Positions 19,961-30,287 of a stretch of 64,000 nucleotides of DNA are shown piece by piece. Each line of letters starts with the position of its first letter. Within the stretch, counting starts at the first letter, position 1. Below the pieces are notes generated by a model that was given only the letters and a program-made list of their open reading frames with translations, searched no databases and was not told where the DNA came from. The translations under genes and the position numbers were made by a program. The stretch lies in NCBI GenBank assembly GCA_016713925.1, contig JADJOH010000006.1, positions 186,001-250,000 of the forward strand. Direction: 5' to 3'. This DNA comes from Bacteroidota bacterium (lineage in GTDB: Bacteria; Bacteroidota; Bacteroidia; AKYH767-A; OLB10).

Positions 19961-20223
19961 TTTTTAGAATTTGAGGTAAAGCTAATCTGACTAGGAGCAA
20001 ATACAAAGTAAAATTGGTTAATAGCGGTATTTTCTGGGTGGTTTTTTCGCTTCGCTTGGGGGAACGCTCATCTGTACTCGCTTGAAGGAACGCTCATCTG
20101 CAGGTTCTTTCTCCGGAACCCTGAAAGGGTTCAACATCGCCAACTCCGGATGCAATCCAGGGTTAGCAGCCCAACGCCCCCCCAACCCCAACGGGGTTGA
20201 ATATTGAGGATTACAAAGCTGAC
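19961..20223. other. Gap with dispersed-repeat character
   Basis: No gene was found. The 14-mer GGAACGCTCATCTG occurs twice (about 20060 and 20087). Just after is CCCTGAAAGGGTTCAACA, then CCCCAACGGGGTTGAATATT; both have short inverted repeats around the C/G runs. This looks like an intergenic repeat element rather than coding DNA. Confidence 0.5.
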
Positions 20224-20375
20224 AACCATGAAGCAGAATCGCGAAAAGCGATACGCTTCATGGTAAACCTTTCCCGTCAACACAAGGGTTTACGGGATCA
20301 CATCGCCCGTGGACACGTGGCGAGTGAAAACCATGAAGCAGAATCGCGAAAGCGATACGCTTCATGGTAAACCTT
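20224..20375. repeat. Two copies of a 47-49 bp imperfect hairpin
   Basis: Copies at 20224-20272 and 20329-20375 differ by one A in the loop. Each has outer arms ACCATGAAGC / GCTTCATGGT and an inner stem ATCGC-gaaa-GCGAT, and is followed by TAAACCTT. They are separated by 56 bases containing CCCGTGGACACGTGG. The structure resembles a REP-like palindromic element. Confidence 0.75.
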
Positions 20376-20492
20376 AAACCTTAAACCTTAAACCTTAAAC
20401 CTTAAACCTTAAACCTTAAACCTTAAACCTTAAACCTTAAACCTTAAACCTTAAACCTTAAACCTTAAACCTTAAACCTTAAACCTTAAACT
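20368..20492. repeat. Tandem 7-bp repeat (TAAACCT)n
   Basis: About 18 almost perfect copies of TAAACCT run from the tail of the second hairpin up to the stop codon of the next minus-strand gene. The first unit is the same TAAACCT that follows the first, unexpanded hairpin. Confidence 0.95.
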
Positions 20493-21214
20493 TACCTTCT
20501 ACTTATAATGTACTTAAATCTCGAAGTGCAAATATGTTCCGGCTCTGCGAACCTTACAGATCCTATTGCTAAATCATCTTCTGCATAAAAATATTCTTCG
20601 GTTTCTTTTAAAACAGGTGAAGAGGAAGTGCCCTCTAATACCCACATTTCTGATTTTATTTTCCGTGTCCCGGAATAAATAAAGCGATAGGTGACACAAT
20701 TGTCATTGGTGTAACAAGTGGAATTGCTCCATTCATTTCCCAGAGAATCGTATTGGATCAGTTGTCGTGAGCTGGCTTTGGTATCATTTTTATAAAACCA
20801 TTCGACCTGAAATTTATTTTCTTGCTCAGTAGGTGTACGTCGAAAAACAAATAGTAAAGTACCGTTCTTGTCGATAAGGCTGTCAGTATGCCAGCTCCCA
20901 CTGCTATCAGAATAGATCCGGTTGGTTTTTTGAATTTCCCCCAGATGATTTCTGTGAATTTTCCGGTAGAGTACACCTTGTTCACTATAGATGTATTCGA
21001 CGGAACTGGAAGGATTACCGTTTTTCCATTTCTTTTCTAGTTTTTTTTGAGCGTTGTAAAATTCTGTACTAATAGTATCACAGTTGGTAACGGTGCTGTC
21101 ACACCGCAAAGTGGTTATAACATACTGTCCGCTGGCATTACCGGCAGTGATAATGGTATATAAAAACAGAACTTTGAAAAACAGGAAATGCTTTTTTCGT
21201 TTATTCTTTAACAT
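20492..21214 (-). CDS. Hypothetical secreted protein
   Basis: About 240 aa, not recognised. From the ATG at 21214 the product begins MLKNKRKKHFLFFKVLFLYT, a basic then hydrophobic signal segment ending near NASGQ. Two short Cys-containing stretches (LRCDSTVTNCDTIS; CYTNDNCVTYRF) and YSEQGVLYRKI / YDSLGNEW segments loosely resemble the YwqK/MORN-like antitoxin repeat style. It overlaps the end of the upstream gene by 14 bases, so the two form an operon. The stop is immediately followed by the 7-bp repeat array. Confidence 0.6.
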   Translation of the reverse strand: MLKNKRKKHFLFFKVLFLYTIITAGNASGQYVITTLRCDSTVTNCDTISTEFYNAQKKLEKKWKNGNPSSSVEYIYSEQGVLYRKIHRNHLGEIQKTNRIYSDSSGSWHTDSLIDKNGTLLFVFRRTPTEQENKFQVEWFYKNDTKASSRQLIQYDSLGNEWSNSTCYTNDNCVTYRFIYSGTRKIKSEMWVLEGTSSSPVLKETEEYFYAEDDLAIGSVRFAEPEHICTSRFKYIISRR

Positions 21215-21983
21215 CCGGTTTAAATACTTGCTGATATTTCGTTTGCATAAAATCATAAACTTCATTCAAAGGAAGCTCAATGGTTCTGACTTCAGATTCA
21301 TCCTCCGGCAACAGCATGGTGTAAGCAGCTACCAATTTGAGTGGTGTTAAAAGCAAACCGCAATAGCGCAACCGGTCACCGGCCTTTGTCATTTCTTCTT
21401 CGTACTCTAATTCGTATTCTGTACGAATCATGTCTATTATTTTCGGGCGGTCTTCCGCCTTAAATAGGGTGTTTACATCAATAATTTTATCGCTTTCGAG
21501 ATCAATGCTGAAGCAATAAACCAATTGTTGTTCAGCAGTTACAAAATCACTTTTAAGTATCATCTGCTTTTCAACTATCCAGTCGTTGCGGATGATAAAA
21601 CTTAACAAGTTGTTTTCATTGTAAAAGACAGAATAGTAAAGATCTCTTGCTTCAGTGATGTTAATACCACTTACGCAGGAATCAATTCCGATTTTATCTG
21701 TGGCCCAATTTTTTGGCTGAAACTGCACTTCTTTGTTCATGTCCACTAAAACAGCCGCCGCTATTTTATAAAGACTGTCATTTATCTGTTTTATGATGGC
21801 GCCTTTTTCCGGTAAGTCGAAATAAGGAATACTGATATTAAATTCCTGACTGATGCAACGGGTGTTGTCGAAACAGGTGATCTCTTTTCTGAGTTCTACA
21901 AACCCCTGCTGTGAATAAACAGTTGGAACCGTAGAGAAAATAAGAAAAAGTAGTACTGCGAATTTTTTGATTGGAAGTGTCAT
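21201..21983 (-). CDS. Hypothetical secreted protein, DUF3298/RsiV-like
   Basis: 260 aa with signal peptide ending FSTVPTVYSQQ. The body (ITCFDNTRCISQEFNISIPY, LLSFIIRNDWIVE, QQLVYCFSIDLESDKIIDVN, LFKAEDRPKIIDMI) has the layout of DUF3298/RsiV C-terminal domains, which bind lysozyme or peptidoglycan in some families. The match is by general pattern only, so the assignment is tentative. It is translationally coupled with the hypothetical gene after it. Confidence 0.6.
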   Translation of the reverse strand: MTLPIKKFAVLLFLIFSTVPTVYSQQGFVELRKEITCFDNTRCISQEFNISIPYFDLPEKGAIIKQINDSLYKIAAAVLVDMNKEVQFQPKNWATDKIGIDSCVSGINITEARDLYYSVFYNENNLLSFIIRNDWIVEKQMILKSDFVTAEQQLVYCFSIDLESDKIIDVNTLFKAEDRPKIIDMIRTEYELEYEEEMTKAGDRLRYCGLLLTPLKLVAAYTMLLPEDESEVRTIELPLNEVYDFMQTKYQQVFKPDVKE

Positions 21984-22036
21984 ATCTTGAAGACTTGTTA
22001 GGTCAAAAGTACATTATCATTTTAACAAAAGGTATA

Positions 22037-22074
22037 AAATGGAAAAAGGCTGCCAAAGCAGCCTTTTTCCATTT
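22037..22074. terminator. Strong hairpin terminator after the repeat-protein gene
   Basis: A 17-bp perfect stem with loop CAAA contains GGAAAAAGGCTGC. It is placed 15 bases after the stop of the minus-strand gene at 22090, and T runs follow on the minus strand. Confidence 0.92.
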
Positions 22075-22089
22075 GTAATTACTTAATAA

Positions 22090-25000
22090 TTAGCGAACTA
22101 TGTTAATTCCTGCAGATTGAATCTTACCATTATTTTCTATGCGAATCAGGTAATTGCCACTTTCCAGTGCTGAAGTATTGATCGTTCTCAAGCTAATGCC
22201 TGCAATATCTTCGAATCGCTCGTTGATGATTGTTTGGCCCATCATGTTCATGATGCTGATAGTACTGATTCCGTTTTCTGAAGTAACATATTGAAGATTG
22301 ACTTCTGCGGAAGCAGGGTTTGGATAAACATTGCTGATGAGAATTCCACCTTCCATGCTGTTTTCTGCAAGACGAATAGACTCTTCAGTCATTTCAGATT
22401 CGCTCATTGGCAAATCGATAATGCTGTTGTTGATTCCAAATAAATTGCAGATAAATGATCCGAACACCAGGAATGGAGCGCCTTGAACATCTAATGATGC
22501 ACAGATAGATCCACCACCTTGTACCAGTAATCCGTTGACATCAAATCCAGTGGTTACACCAGGTACGACTATGCTCAGGTTTAATGTTGCGGGATCGTAA
22601 ACCAGTGTGTGAATTCTGTAAAGACCGGTTTGCGTAACGGTGAATTGTGGGTTAGGACCTGCTTGCTGAATAACTAAGCCTTGTCCTCTTGTAAGTACAT
22701 AAATCACCTGATATCCTGCAGGTACATTGATATTTCCTTGTGGATTACCAGTCAATGTAGCACTGCCATTATCCAGGCAATTCAGGAATTGATCAGGATT
22801 AATATCTCCTGCATCAGGACTTGCAACATTGAATTGTGCACCGGCTACATCTAAAGACGCGCAGATAGATCCGCCGCCTTGTACCAATAATCCGTTCACA
22901 TCAAAACCTGTAGTAGTACCCGGAACAACGATGCTCAAATCAAGAGTTGAATCGTAAACCAGAGTATGAATAGTATAGAGACCACCACTTGTTACAGTGA
23001 AAGATGGAGTAGCATTTACCTGCTCAATCACCAGACCTGTACCTGAAGTCAACACATAAATTACACTGTATCCTGCAGGAACGTTGATGTTTCCATCAGG
23101 CGTTGCAGTCAGCGTACCACCCGTTCCGCAAATAGTAGCGTTCACGGCAGTAAGCGTTCCTGCATCAGGATTAGTTACATTGAATTGTGCACCGGCTACA
23201 TCTAAAGACGCGCAGATAGATCCACCACCTTGTACCAATAATCCGTTCACATCAAAACCTGTAGTAGTACCCGGAACAACGATGCTCAAATCAAGAGTGG
23301 AATCGTAAACCAGGGTATGAATAGTGTAGAGACCACCACTTGTTACAGTGAAAGATGGAGTAGCATTTACCTGCTCAATCACCAGACCTGTACCTGAAGT
23401 CAGTACATAAATAACACGGTATCCTGCAGGCACGTTGATGTTGCCGTCAGGAGTAGCAGTCAGCGTACCGCCTGTTCCGCAGATAGTAGCGTTCACGGCA
23501 GTAAGGGTTCCTGCATCAGGATTAGTTACATTGAATTGTGCACCGGCTACATCTAAAGACGCGCAGATAGATCCACCGCCTTGTACCAATAATCCGTTCA
23601 CATCAAAACCTGTAGTAGTACCCGGAACAACGATGCTCAAATCAAGAGTTGAATCGTAAACCAGAGTATGAATAGTATAAAGACCACCACTTGTTACAGT
23701 GAAAGATGGAGTAGCATTTACCTGCTCAATCACCAGACCTGTACAAGTCAGTACATAAATTACACTGTATCCTGCAGGAACATTGATGTTGCCATCAGGC
23801 GTTGCAGTCAGCGTACCGCCTGTTCCGCAAATAGTAGCGTTCACGGCAGTAAGGGTTCCTGCATCAGGATTAGTTACATTGAACTGTACCGGCTACGTCT
23901 AAAGACGCGCAGATAGATCCACCACCTTGTACCAATAATCCGTTTACATCAAATCCTGTAGTAGTACCCGGAACAACGATGCTCAAATCAAGAGTGGAAT
24001 CGTAAACCAGAGTATGAATAGTATAAAGACCACCAGTTGTTACAGTGAAAGTTGGAGTAGCATTTACCTGCTGAATCACCAGACCTGTACCTGAAGTCAA
24101 CACATAAATGACACTGCATCCTGCAGGCGTTGATGTTGCTGTCAGGAGTAGCAGTTCATGTTCCGCCTGTTCCGCAAATCAGTAGCGTTCACCGCAGTAA
24201 GGGTTCCTGCATCAGGATTAATTACATTGAACTGTGCACACGCTACATCTAAAGGGCGCAGATAGATCCACCACCTTGAACCAATAATCCGTTCACATCA
24301 AAACCTGTAGTACCCGGAACAACGATGCTCAAATCAAGAGTTGAATCGTAAACCAGAGTATGAATAGTATATAGACCACCACTTGTTACAGTGAAAGATG
24401 GAGTAGCATTTACCTGCTCAATCACCAGACCTGTACCTGAAGTCAACACATAAATTACACTGTATCCTGCAGGAACGTTGATGTTTCCATCAGGCGTTGC
24501 AGTCAGCGTGCCACCTGTTCCGCAGATAGTAGCATTAACCGCAGTAAGGGTTCCTGCATCAGGATTGGTTACATTGAACTGTGCACCGGCTACATCTAAA
24601 GACGCGCAGATAGATCCACCGCCTTGTACCAATAATCCGTTCACATCAAATCCTGTAGTAGTACCCGGAACAACGATGCTCAAATCAAGAGTTGAATCGT
24701 AAACCAGAGTATGAATAGTATAAAGACCACCAGTTGTTACAGTGAAAGTTGGAGTAGCATTTACCTGCTGAATCACCAGACCTGTACCTGAAGTCAGTAC
24801 ATAAATTACACTGTATCCTGCAGGCACATTGATGTTGCTGTCAGGAGTAGCAGTTAATGTACCGCCTGTTCCGCAAATAGTAGCGTTCACGGCAGTAAGG
24901 GTTCCTGCATCAGGATTAGTTACATTGAACTGTGCACCGGCTACGTCTAAAGACGCGCAGATAGATCCACCACCTTGTACCAATAATCCCGTTTACATCA

Positions 25001-26330
25001 AAACCTGTAGTAGTACCCGGAACAACGATGCTCAAATCAAGAGTTGAATCGTAAACCAGAGTATGAATAGCATAAAGACCACCAGTTGTTCCAGTGAAGT
25101 TGGAGTAGCATTTACCTGCTGAATCACCAGACCTGTACCTGAAGTCAGTACATAAATTACACTGTATCCTGCAGGCACATTGATGTTGCTGTCAGGAGTA
25201 GCAGTCAGCGTACCGCCTGTTCCGCAGATAGTAGCGTTCACGGCAGTAAGGGTTCCTGCATCAGGATTAGTTACATTGAATTGTGCACCGGCTACATCTA
25301 AAGCGCAGATAGATCCACCGCCTTGTACCAATAATCCGTTCACATCAAAACCTGTAGTAGTACCCGGAACAACGATGCTCAAATCAAGAGTTGAATCGTA
25401 AACCAGAGTATGAATAGTATATAGACCACCACTTGTTACAGTGAAAGTTGGAGTAGCATTTACTTGCTGAATCACTAAACCTGTACCTGAAGTCAGTACA
25501 TAAATGACACTGTATCCTGCAGGAACGTTGATGTTGCTGTCAGGAGTAGCAGAAGTCGTACCGCCTGTTCCGCAAATAGTAGCGTTCACGGCAGTAGGGT
25601 TCCTGCATCAGGATTGGTTACATTGAATTGTGCACCGGCTACATCTAAAGAGCGCGCAGATAGATCCACCACCTTGTACCAATAATCCGTTTACATCAAA
25701 ACCTGTAGTAGTACCCGGAACAACGATGCTCAAATCAAGAGTTGAATCGTAAACCAGAGTATGAATAGCATAAAGACCACCAGTTGTTACAGTGAAAGTT
25801 GGAGTAGCATTTACCTGCTGAATCACCAGACCTGTACCTGAAGTCAGTACATAAATTACACTGTATCCTGCAGGCACATTGATGTTGCTGTCAGGAGTAG
25901 CAGTCAGCGTACCGCCTGTTCCGCAGATAGTAGCGTTCACGGCAGTAAGGGTTCCTGCATCAGGATCATTCACAATAACCGGAGCACCTGTTACATCAAG
26001 TGAGGCGCAAATTGAACCGCCACCCTGAATCAACAGTGCGTTTACATCAAAACCTGTAGTAGTACCCGGAACAACAATTCCAAGGTTTAAGGTCGAAGGG
26101 TCATACACCAATGTATGAATAGTGTAAATACCTCCTGCTGAAACGGTGAAGGATGGAAGTGAGTTTACCTGCTCGATGACAAGCCCTGCTCCCTTTGTAA
26201 GGACATAAATAGTTTGAAAGCCTTGTGGAACAACTGCATTTCCATTGGGAGTTGCAGCGATAGTAGTAGAACCACCTTTCACACATGCTGAAGTGAAGTT
26301 TGCTGAAATGGTTCCCGCATCAGCAGGACA
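22090..26330 (-). pseudogene. Tandem-repeat T9SS adhesin-like protein, 3' part, frameshifted
   Basis: This is the C-terminal part of a large secreted protein whose N-terminus lies at 27453-27992. Reading downwards it resumes at CPADAGTISANF and then has 11 modules of about 117 residues (each with VPAGYSVIYVLTSGTGLVI, GLYTIHTLVYDSTLDLSIVV, TTGFDVNGLLVQGGGSIC). It ends in a T9SS sorting domain (SNVYPNPASAEVNLQYV, GNYLIRIENNGKIQSAGIN). The middle nine modules are nearly identical at DNA level; the first and last are diverged. At least seven indels break the frame (near 23885, 24115-24190, 24240-24260, 24987, 25090, 25594 and 25648). All lie inside the array, so repeat misassembly is a real alternative to decay. 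Confidence 0.8.
22800..26300. repeat. Tandem array, 351-bp period, about 10 units
   Basis: The segment GGTTCCTGCATCAGGA recurs every about 351 bases (for example at about 23157, 23508 and 23859, with later copies shifted by small indels). The shortest spacings coincide with frame-breaking indels. Units encode the 117-residue module of the secreted protein on the minus strand. Confidence 0.93.
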
Positions 26331-27452
26331 GTTGGGCTTCAGAAATAGCTGTAATAAATGGTATTAGCTTAACTAAGCACAGTTGAGGAGCGGACGAACT
26401 ACAAAACAGAGAACATGTTAAAACTAATTTTGAAGAAAAGCTAGCCTCCACCCTAAATTCAGTCCAATGAAGAGATTAATATTATCTCGGAGAAATTCAA
26501 AGCCATATTTATGATGACTGCACAGCTACTAATTTACCAGTTAAATTGGCAAAATATTTTCCAGGGAATGTTTCAAGGGGAGAAAAGAAATCTGTGGCAA
26601 AAATTCATGCTTTATACAACTTTACAAAAACAATTTTTCATTTCTTGACATCCACAGTTTTGCTAATAATGACCAAAGTCTTTCACCCAATGTCCTCTCC
26701 TACTTCAAAGCCAGGTGATTTGATTTACGCGATCTTGGTTTTCAAGTAATATCGGTTCAAAGGCTCATTTCAAATGGCGTATTTAATATCCAGAAAAATT
26801 CGGCACAAAAATTTATGATGAAAATCAGGAAAGGAGTTGACTTTAAGAAACTCCTTGGGAAAAGGGCTGGTTTGATGGATATGTATTGTGGGAAAGACAG
26901 AACAATTGAAATGAGAATGGTTGTTACGGCACTGCTCAAAGACAAGGCAAATGAAAGAAGAAGGAAAGGAGGAAAACAGAGACAAAAGAATGAATCACAG
27001 TCTTGAATATTACAATCAGTTAAGGTACCATTTGCTTCAAACGTGCCTGCTGAAATAGTTCAAGAAAGAGAGAGAGAAGTATAGTCTAAGATGGAGAATA
27101 GAAACATTCAAACGTGGAAAAGTCATTTTTTCTCTAGAAGAAATAACCCGAATGAATGTAAAAATCCATATCGCATTACATGTGTTATATATTTAATGCT
27201 TCTACAGATAATCATTTTTCAAATTATTGGATGAACCATTACACGAATGAGAATAAACTGAAAGAAGGAGGAACGCTATTTTAGCCTTATGAAATTGGCA
27301 AGTTCTTCTCCCAACATCTCCATTCAATCTTTAACATCCGAAAACGACGAAAGATTAAAATGCAATTAGAGAAATATTGTTACGAGAAAAGAAACGAGGA
27401 TAAATACAATGGAAAAATATGAAAAATGCGCTGCTTAAGCTTGACGCCTATG
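26331..27452 (+). mobile_element. Decayed IS4-family insertion sequence
   Basis: This 1122-bp segment interrupts the repeat-protein gene. It is flanked by a 15-bp direct repeat CGCATCAGCAGGACA (26316-26330 and 27453-27467), as expected of a target duplication of an IS4-type element. Inside, on the plus strand, lie pieces of an IS4-type transposase. The ends carry only a weak inverted match (TTAGCTTAACTAAGC on the left; the complement of GCTTAAGCTTGA on the right), so exact tips are uncertain. Confidence 0.75.
26400..27340 (+). pseudogene. IS4-family transposase remnant
   Basis: Conceptual translation across frames gives family landmarks in the correct order. First DDCTATNLPVKLAKYFPGN and VSRGEKKSVAKIHALYNF, then HSFANNDQSLSPNVLSYFKA, then DLIYADLGFQVISVQRLISN. 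Next come DMYCGKDRTIEMRMVV, KANERRRKGGK, NVPAEIVQE and the YSLRWRIE plus KTWKSHF segment containing the catalytic YREK-type Glu region. Many stops and indels separate them, so no functional transposase can be made. Orientation is opposite to the interrupted gene. Confidence 0.8.
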
Positions 27453-27992
27453 CGCATCAGCAGGACATACATTTGAAGTGACATTTAATGTATAATCTTC
27501 TGTTTCACCAAGGAAATAAGCCCCGCAATCAGGAGCATAACCCAGACGTTTTACAGTGACTCTCAATCGCACATTTCCAGCCACGGTATTCGAAGGAATA
27601 GTAAACGAACCGGACAATGATACATAAGAAGTATCTTGCACTAATGTCTCACCCGAGTCATTAAAATCATTGTCATTGTTTAAATCTGCAAATATTCTTG
27701 TGAAGAACAGGTTTTTTAGCAGTACACGATCTGTTACAATAGTATAAGATAAAGTACCACCCGCAGCAACCGTCGCAGATTGCGTTGTGAAATTTGCATA
27801 GCCATTGTTGTTTCCACTGGTGTTGGAAATAGTACCCAAATCAAATTTTTCTATCCAGAGTTTTCTGAAAGAAGAATTGACGCCCCTCGAATTACAATAA
27901 TTTTGTGCTAGAATGCTTCCCGGAAGCATTAGCACGAACAGCATCAGTGTGGTTAACACCGATCCGATTTTTTTTAGAAATGGTTTTTTCAT
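27453..27992 (-). pseudogene. GEVED-domain secreted protein, N-terminal part of the IS-split gene
   Basis: Begins MKKPFLKKIGSVLTTLMLFV with a signal peptide ending GSILAQ, followed by NYCNSRGV. A GEVED domain follows, with FADLNNDNDFNDSGETLV and the GETEDYTLNV end motif. It stops being homologous at NVCPADA, exactly where the 15-bp direct repeat starts. The same CPADA is repeated on the other side of the insertion and continues into the module array. So 27453-27992 and 22090-26330 were one gene. As the sequence stands, translation runs into the IS and stops at 27435. Confidence 0.85.
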
Positions 27993-28195
27993 TGTTGGTT
28001 TTAATTAGTTAAATTTTAGGTTCCCCTTTTATTGATAATTGAGATAACATCTTCCGGGGTGTTTTAGTTTGTCATAAATTTGAAATATTTGAATTTTATG
28101 AGAATCATCCCGTTTTTTCTTAATTATGCGCTGTTATTGGAATTTCTGAACATTAACTGTTACCTGTTGATTATCAATAACAATCTGAAGATAGC

Positions 28196-29434
28196 ATGAC
28201 CGGCCCGCAACGATTGAAAATACAAGACTTCAGCTATGTTTTACCTGAACATAGGATAGCTGCTTATCCCCTTGCGGACAGATCCTCTTCACTTTTACTG
28301 GTTTATAAGTCCGGAATCATTAGAAAATCTATCTATAAAAATGTCGCCGAATTTTTACCAAACAACTCATTGCTGGTTTTTAATGATACCAAAGTGATCC
28401 ATGCCAGGATCAAATTAAAGTCTGCAGGTAACCATACCATTGAATGTTTTTGTCTTGAACCCGTAGGTGAACTAGCTGTCGAAGAAGTTTTTCGTTCTAA
28501 GGGTCCGCTGCTCTGGAAGTGTATGATCGGCAATGCCAGAAAATGGAAGGAAGGCCCGCTGCACAAGTCCATAAAGGGTAAGTATGGCACTGTTGAAATT
28601 ACATTTGAAAAACTGCGTCAGGACGAAAGGGATTTTATCATTGCGATCTCCTGGAATAATGCATCGTATACTTTTTCTGAAATTTTAGAGCAAGCCGGTG
28701 AACTACCTATTCCTCCGTATTTAAAGCGGGAATCAGAGCCGGAAGATGAATCCGGTTACAATACTGTTTATGCTTCACAGGAGGGCTCGGTGGCAGCTCC
28801 TACCGCCGGCCTGCATTTTAGTACGGATCTTTTGACTACACTTATGCAAAGTGGAATCGCACAAGAAAAAGTGACCTTACATGTAGGGGCAGGGACTTTT
28901 CGTCCGGTGAGCAGTGATACTTTGGAGGAACACAAGATGCATGCAGAGCGTATTGTGGTGAGGAAATCAGTCCTGCAAAGTTTACTGTTGAAGAAGGGAG
29001 AGTTTCCGGTTATTGCAGTTGGAACTACTTCTGCAAGAACACTCGAGAGTTTGTATTGGTTGGGAGTAAAAATTTTGGGTAATAAAGAAACAGAGCACCC
29101 CTTTCATATAGATCAATGGATGCCTTATCAATTTCAGGATGCTTCCCTCCCTGAATGTAGAACTGTTTTGGATGCACTTCTAAAATGGATGGAGGCCCTG
29201 GGACTCGAAGAAATCACCGGCTACACGCAGTTAATAATTGCTCCGGGATATAAATTTAAGATAGTCGATGCTCTGATTACGAATTTTCATCAACCGAATA
29301 GTACTTTGTTATTACTGGTGGCTGCGTTGATAGGAGAGAGGTGGAAGGAGATTTACGATTTTGCGCTTGAAAACGATTTCCGATTTTTAAGCTACGGTGA
29401 TGCATGCCTCTTATTCAAAACGGAAACTTCTTAA
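28196..29434 (+). CDS. queA: S-adenosylmethionine:tRNA ribosyltransferase-isomerase
   Basis: QueA transfers and isomerises the ribosyl moiety of SAM to preQ1-modified tRNA, making epoxyqueuosine. The 412-aa product shows the family features IQDFSYVLPEHRIAAYPLA at the start, LLVFNDTKVIHARI, ELPIPPYLKRESEPED, the signature AAPTAGLHFSTDLL, HVGAGTFRPV, and the end NFHQPNSTLLLLVAALIG with SYGDACLLF. It is slightly longer than the 340-350 aa of many QueA, as seen in other Bacteroidota. Monocistronic. Confidence 0.97.
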   Translation: MTGPQRLKIQDFSYVLPEHRIAAYPLADRSSSLLLVYKSGIIRKSIYKNVAEFLPNNSLLVFNDTKVIHARIKLKSAGNHTIECFCLEPVGELAVEEVFRSKGPLLWKCMIGNARKWKEGPLHKSIKGKYGTVEITFEKLRQDERDFIIAISWNNASYTFSEILEQAGELPIPPYLKRESEPEDESGYNTVYASQEGSVAAPTAGLHFSTDLLTTLMQSGIAQEKVTLHVGAGTFRPVSSDTLEEHKMHAERIVVRKSVLQSLLLKKGEFPVIAVGTTSARTLESLYWLGVKILGNKETEHPFHIDQWMPYQFQDASLPECRTVLDALLKWMEALGLEEITGYTQLIIAPGYKFKIVDALITNFHQPNSTLLLLVAALIGERWKEIYDFALENDFRFLSYGDACLLFKTETS

Positions 29435-29471
29435 TGGGCTAATAGATGGAACTGATAAAATTTAGTCTGTT

Positions 29472-30167
29472 TTAAGGATTCACTCCACGAACTTTTCCGG
29501 CGTAATAACCGGGTGTATAGTAAACCCCGACAAGGATATGTGAAGCTAAGGTGTAAATGGTCAAACTGTTCATCACCGGTCTGGACACAATGTTCGTCAT
29601 GCCAATATTAAATCGCCCTTCCAGACTCACATTAATTCTTCTGTTTACTGCATATCTCCCGCCTGCTCCTAGGATTAATCCTCCATCTAAAGGAATATAA
29701 TTAGAAGTGCCGCTCACCACAATTTTTTCCCCAAGTACCGGCTCTGTAAATGTCGATTTTTGACTTAGTAATGTCCCCATGTACGGTCCTGCGGTAAGAT
29801 TTCCCTTCATTCGGTTGCCAAAGTTATATTCGAAAAGAAGCGGAATGGTGAGATAGCTATAACTGATTTTGGCATTGTAAAATCCCATCAAATCCCCCAC
29901 CTCGTCAAACAAGGGTAGAATTCCCCCGGCTCCTTTCACTTCAAAAAACAGATTACTTTTTACGCTCCAGTGCTTACTGAAAGGATAATATACCGCCGGT
30001 CCTCCGGTTAAACGGATTTCAGGTTCCAGAAAGGTTTCAATGAAGGGGTTTCCATAAAGATTGACGAAGGAAGGTCCCGTCTGAAACCCATATTGTACAG
30101 TGTTTTTCTGAGCATGGATCTGTATAGGGGAGGTGATAAGAAAAAGAAGTAAGCAGCATCGTTTCAT
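29472..30167 (-). CDS. Outer membrane beta-barrel protein, PorT/OmpW-like
   Basis: 231 aa with a cleavable signal (MKRCCLLLFLITSPIQIHAQ). The sequence then alternates amphipathic strands with Gly and aromatic residues (YGFQTGPSFVNLYG, HWSVKSNLFFEVKGAGG, YSYLTIPLLFEYNFG, LTAGPYMGTLLSQ, GLILGAGGRYAVNRRI). This is the pattern of the outer membrane protein beta-barrel domain (PorT family, PF13568). The exact role is unknown; such proteins are numerous in Bacteroidota. Confidence 0.85.
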   Translation of the reverse strand: MKRCCLLLFLITSPIQIHAQKNTVQYGFQTGPSFVNLYGNPFIETFLEPEIRLTGGPAVYYPFSKHWSVKSNLFFEVKGAGGILPLFDEVGDLMGFYNAKISYSYLTIPLLFEYNFGNRMKGNLTAGPYMGTLLSQKSTFTEPVLGEKIVVSGTSNYIPLDGGLILGAGGRYAVNRRINVSLEGRFNIGMTNIVSRPVMNSLTIYTLASHILVGVYYTPGYYAGKVRGVNP

Positions 30168-30287
30168 ATGATTTCCCGGAGATCTGATCTTTTCAAAAGT
30201 AATTCATATACATGGGTGTGATCAGGATTCAATCGGTTGCTTATCCACATGCGTTGTTTATTACTTTTAACCAAAGCGGCTCCCTTA

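Noticed and set aside
20368..20492. Telomere-like repeat taken as a replicon end or eukaryotic contamination
   Set aside because: It is internal, between bacterial genes, and clearly expanded from the adjacent hairpin tail.
22800..26300. Array considered as CRISPR or satellite DNA
   Set aside because: The 351-bp period is a multiple of three and encodes a 117-residue module in a secreted protein; there are no spacers.
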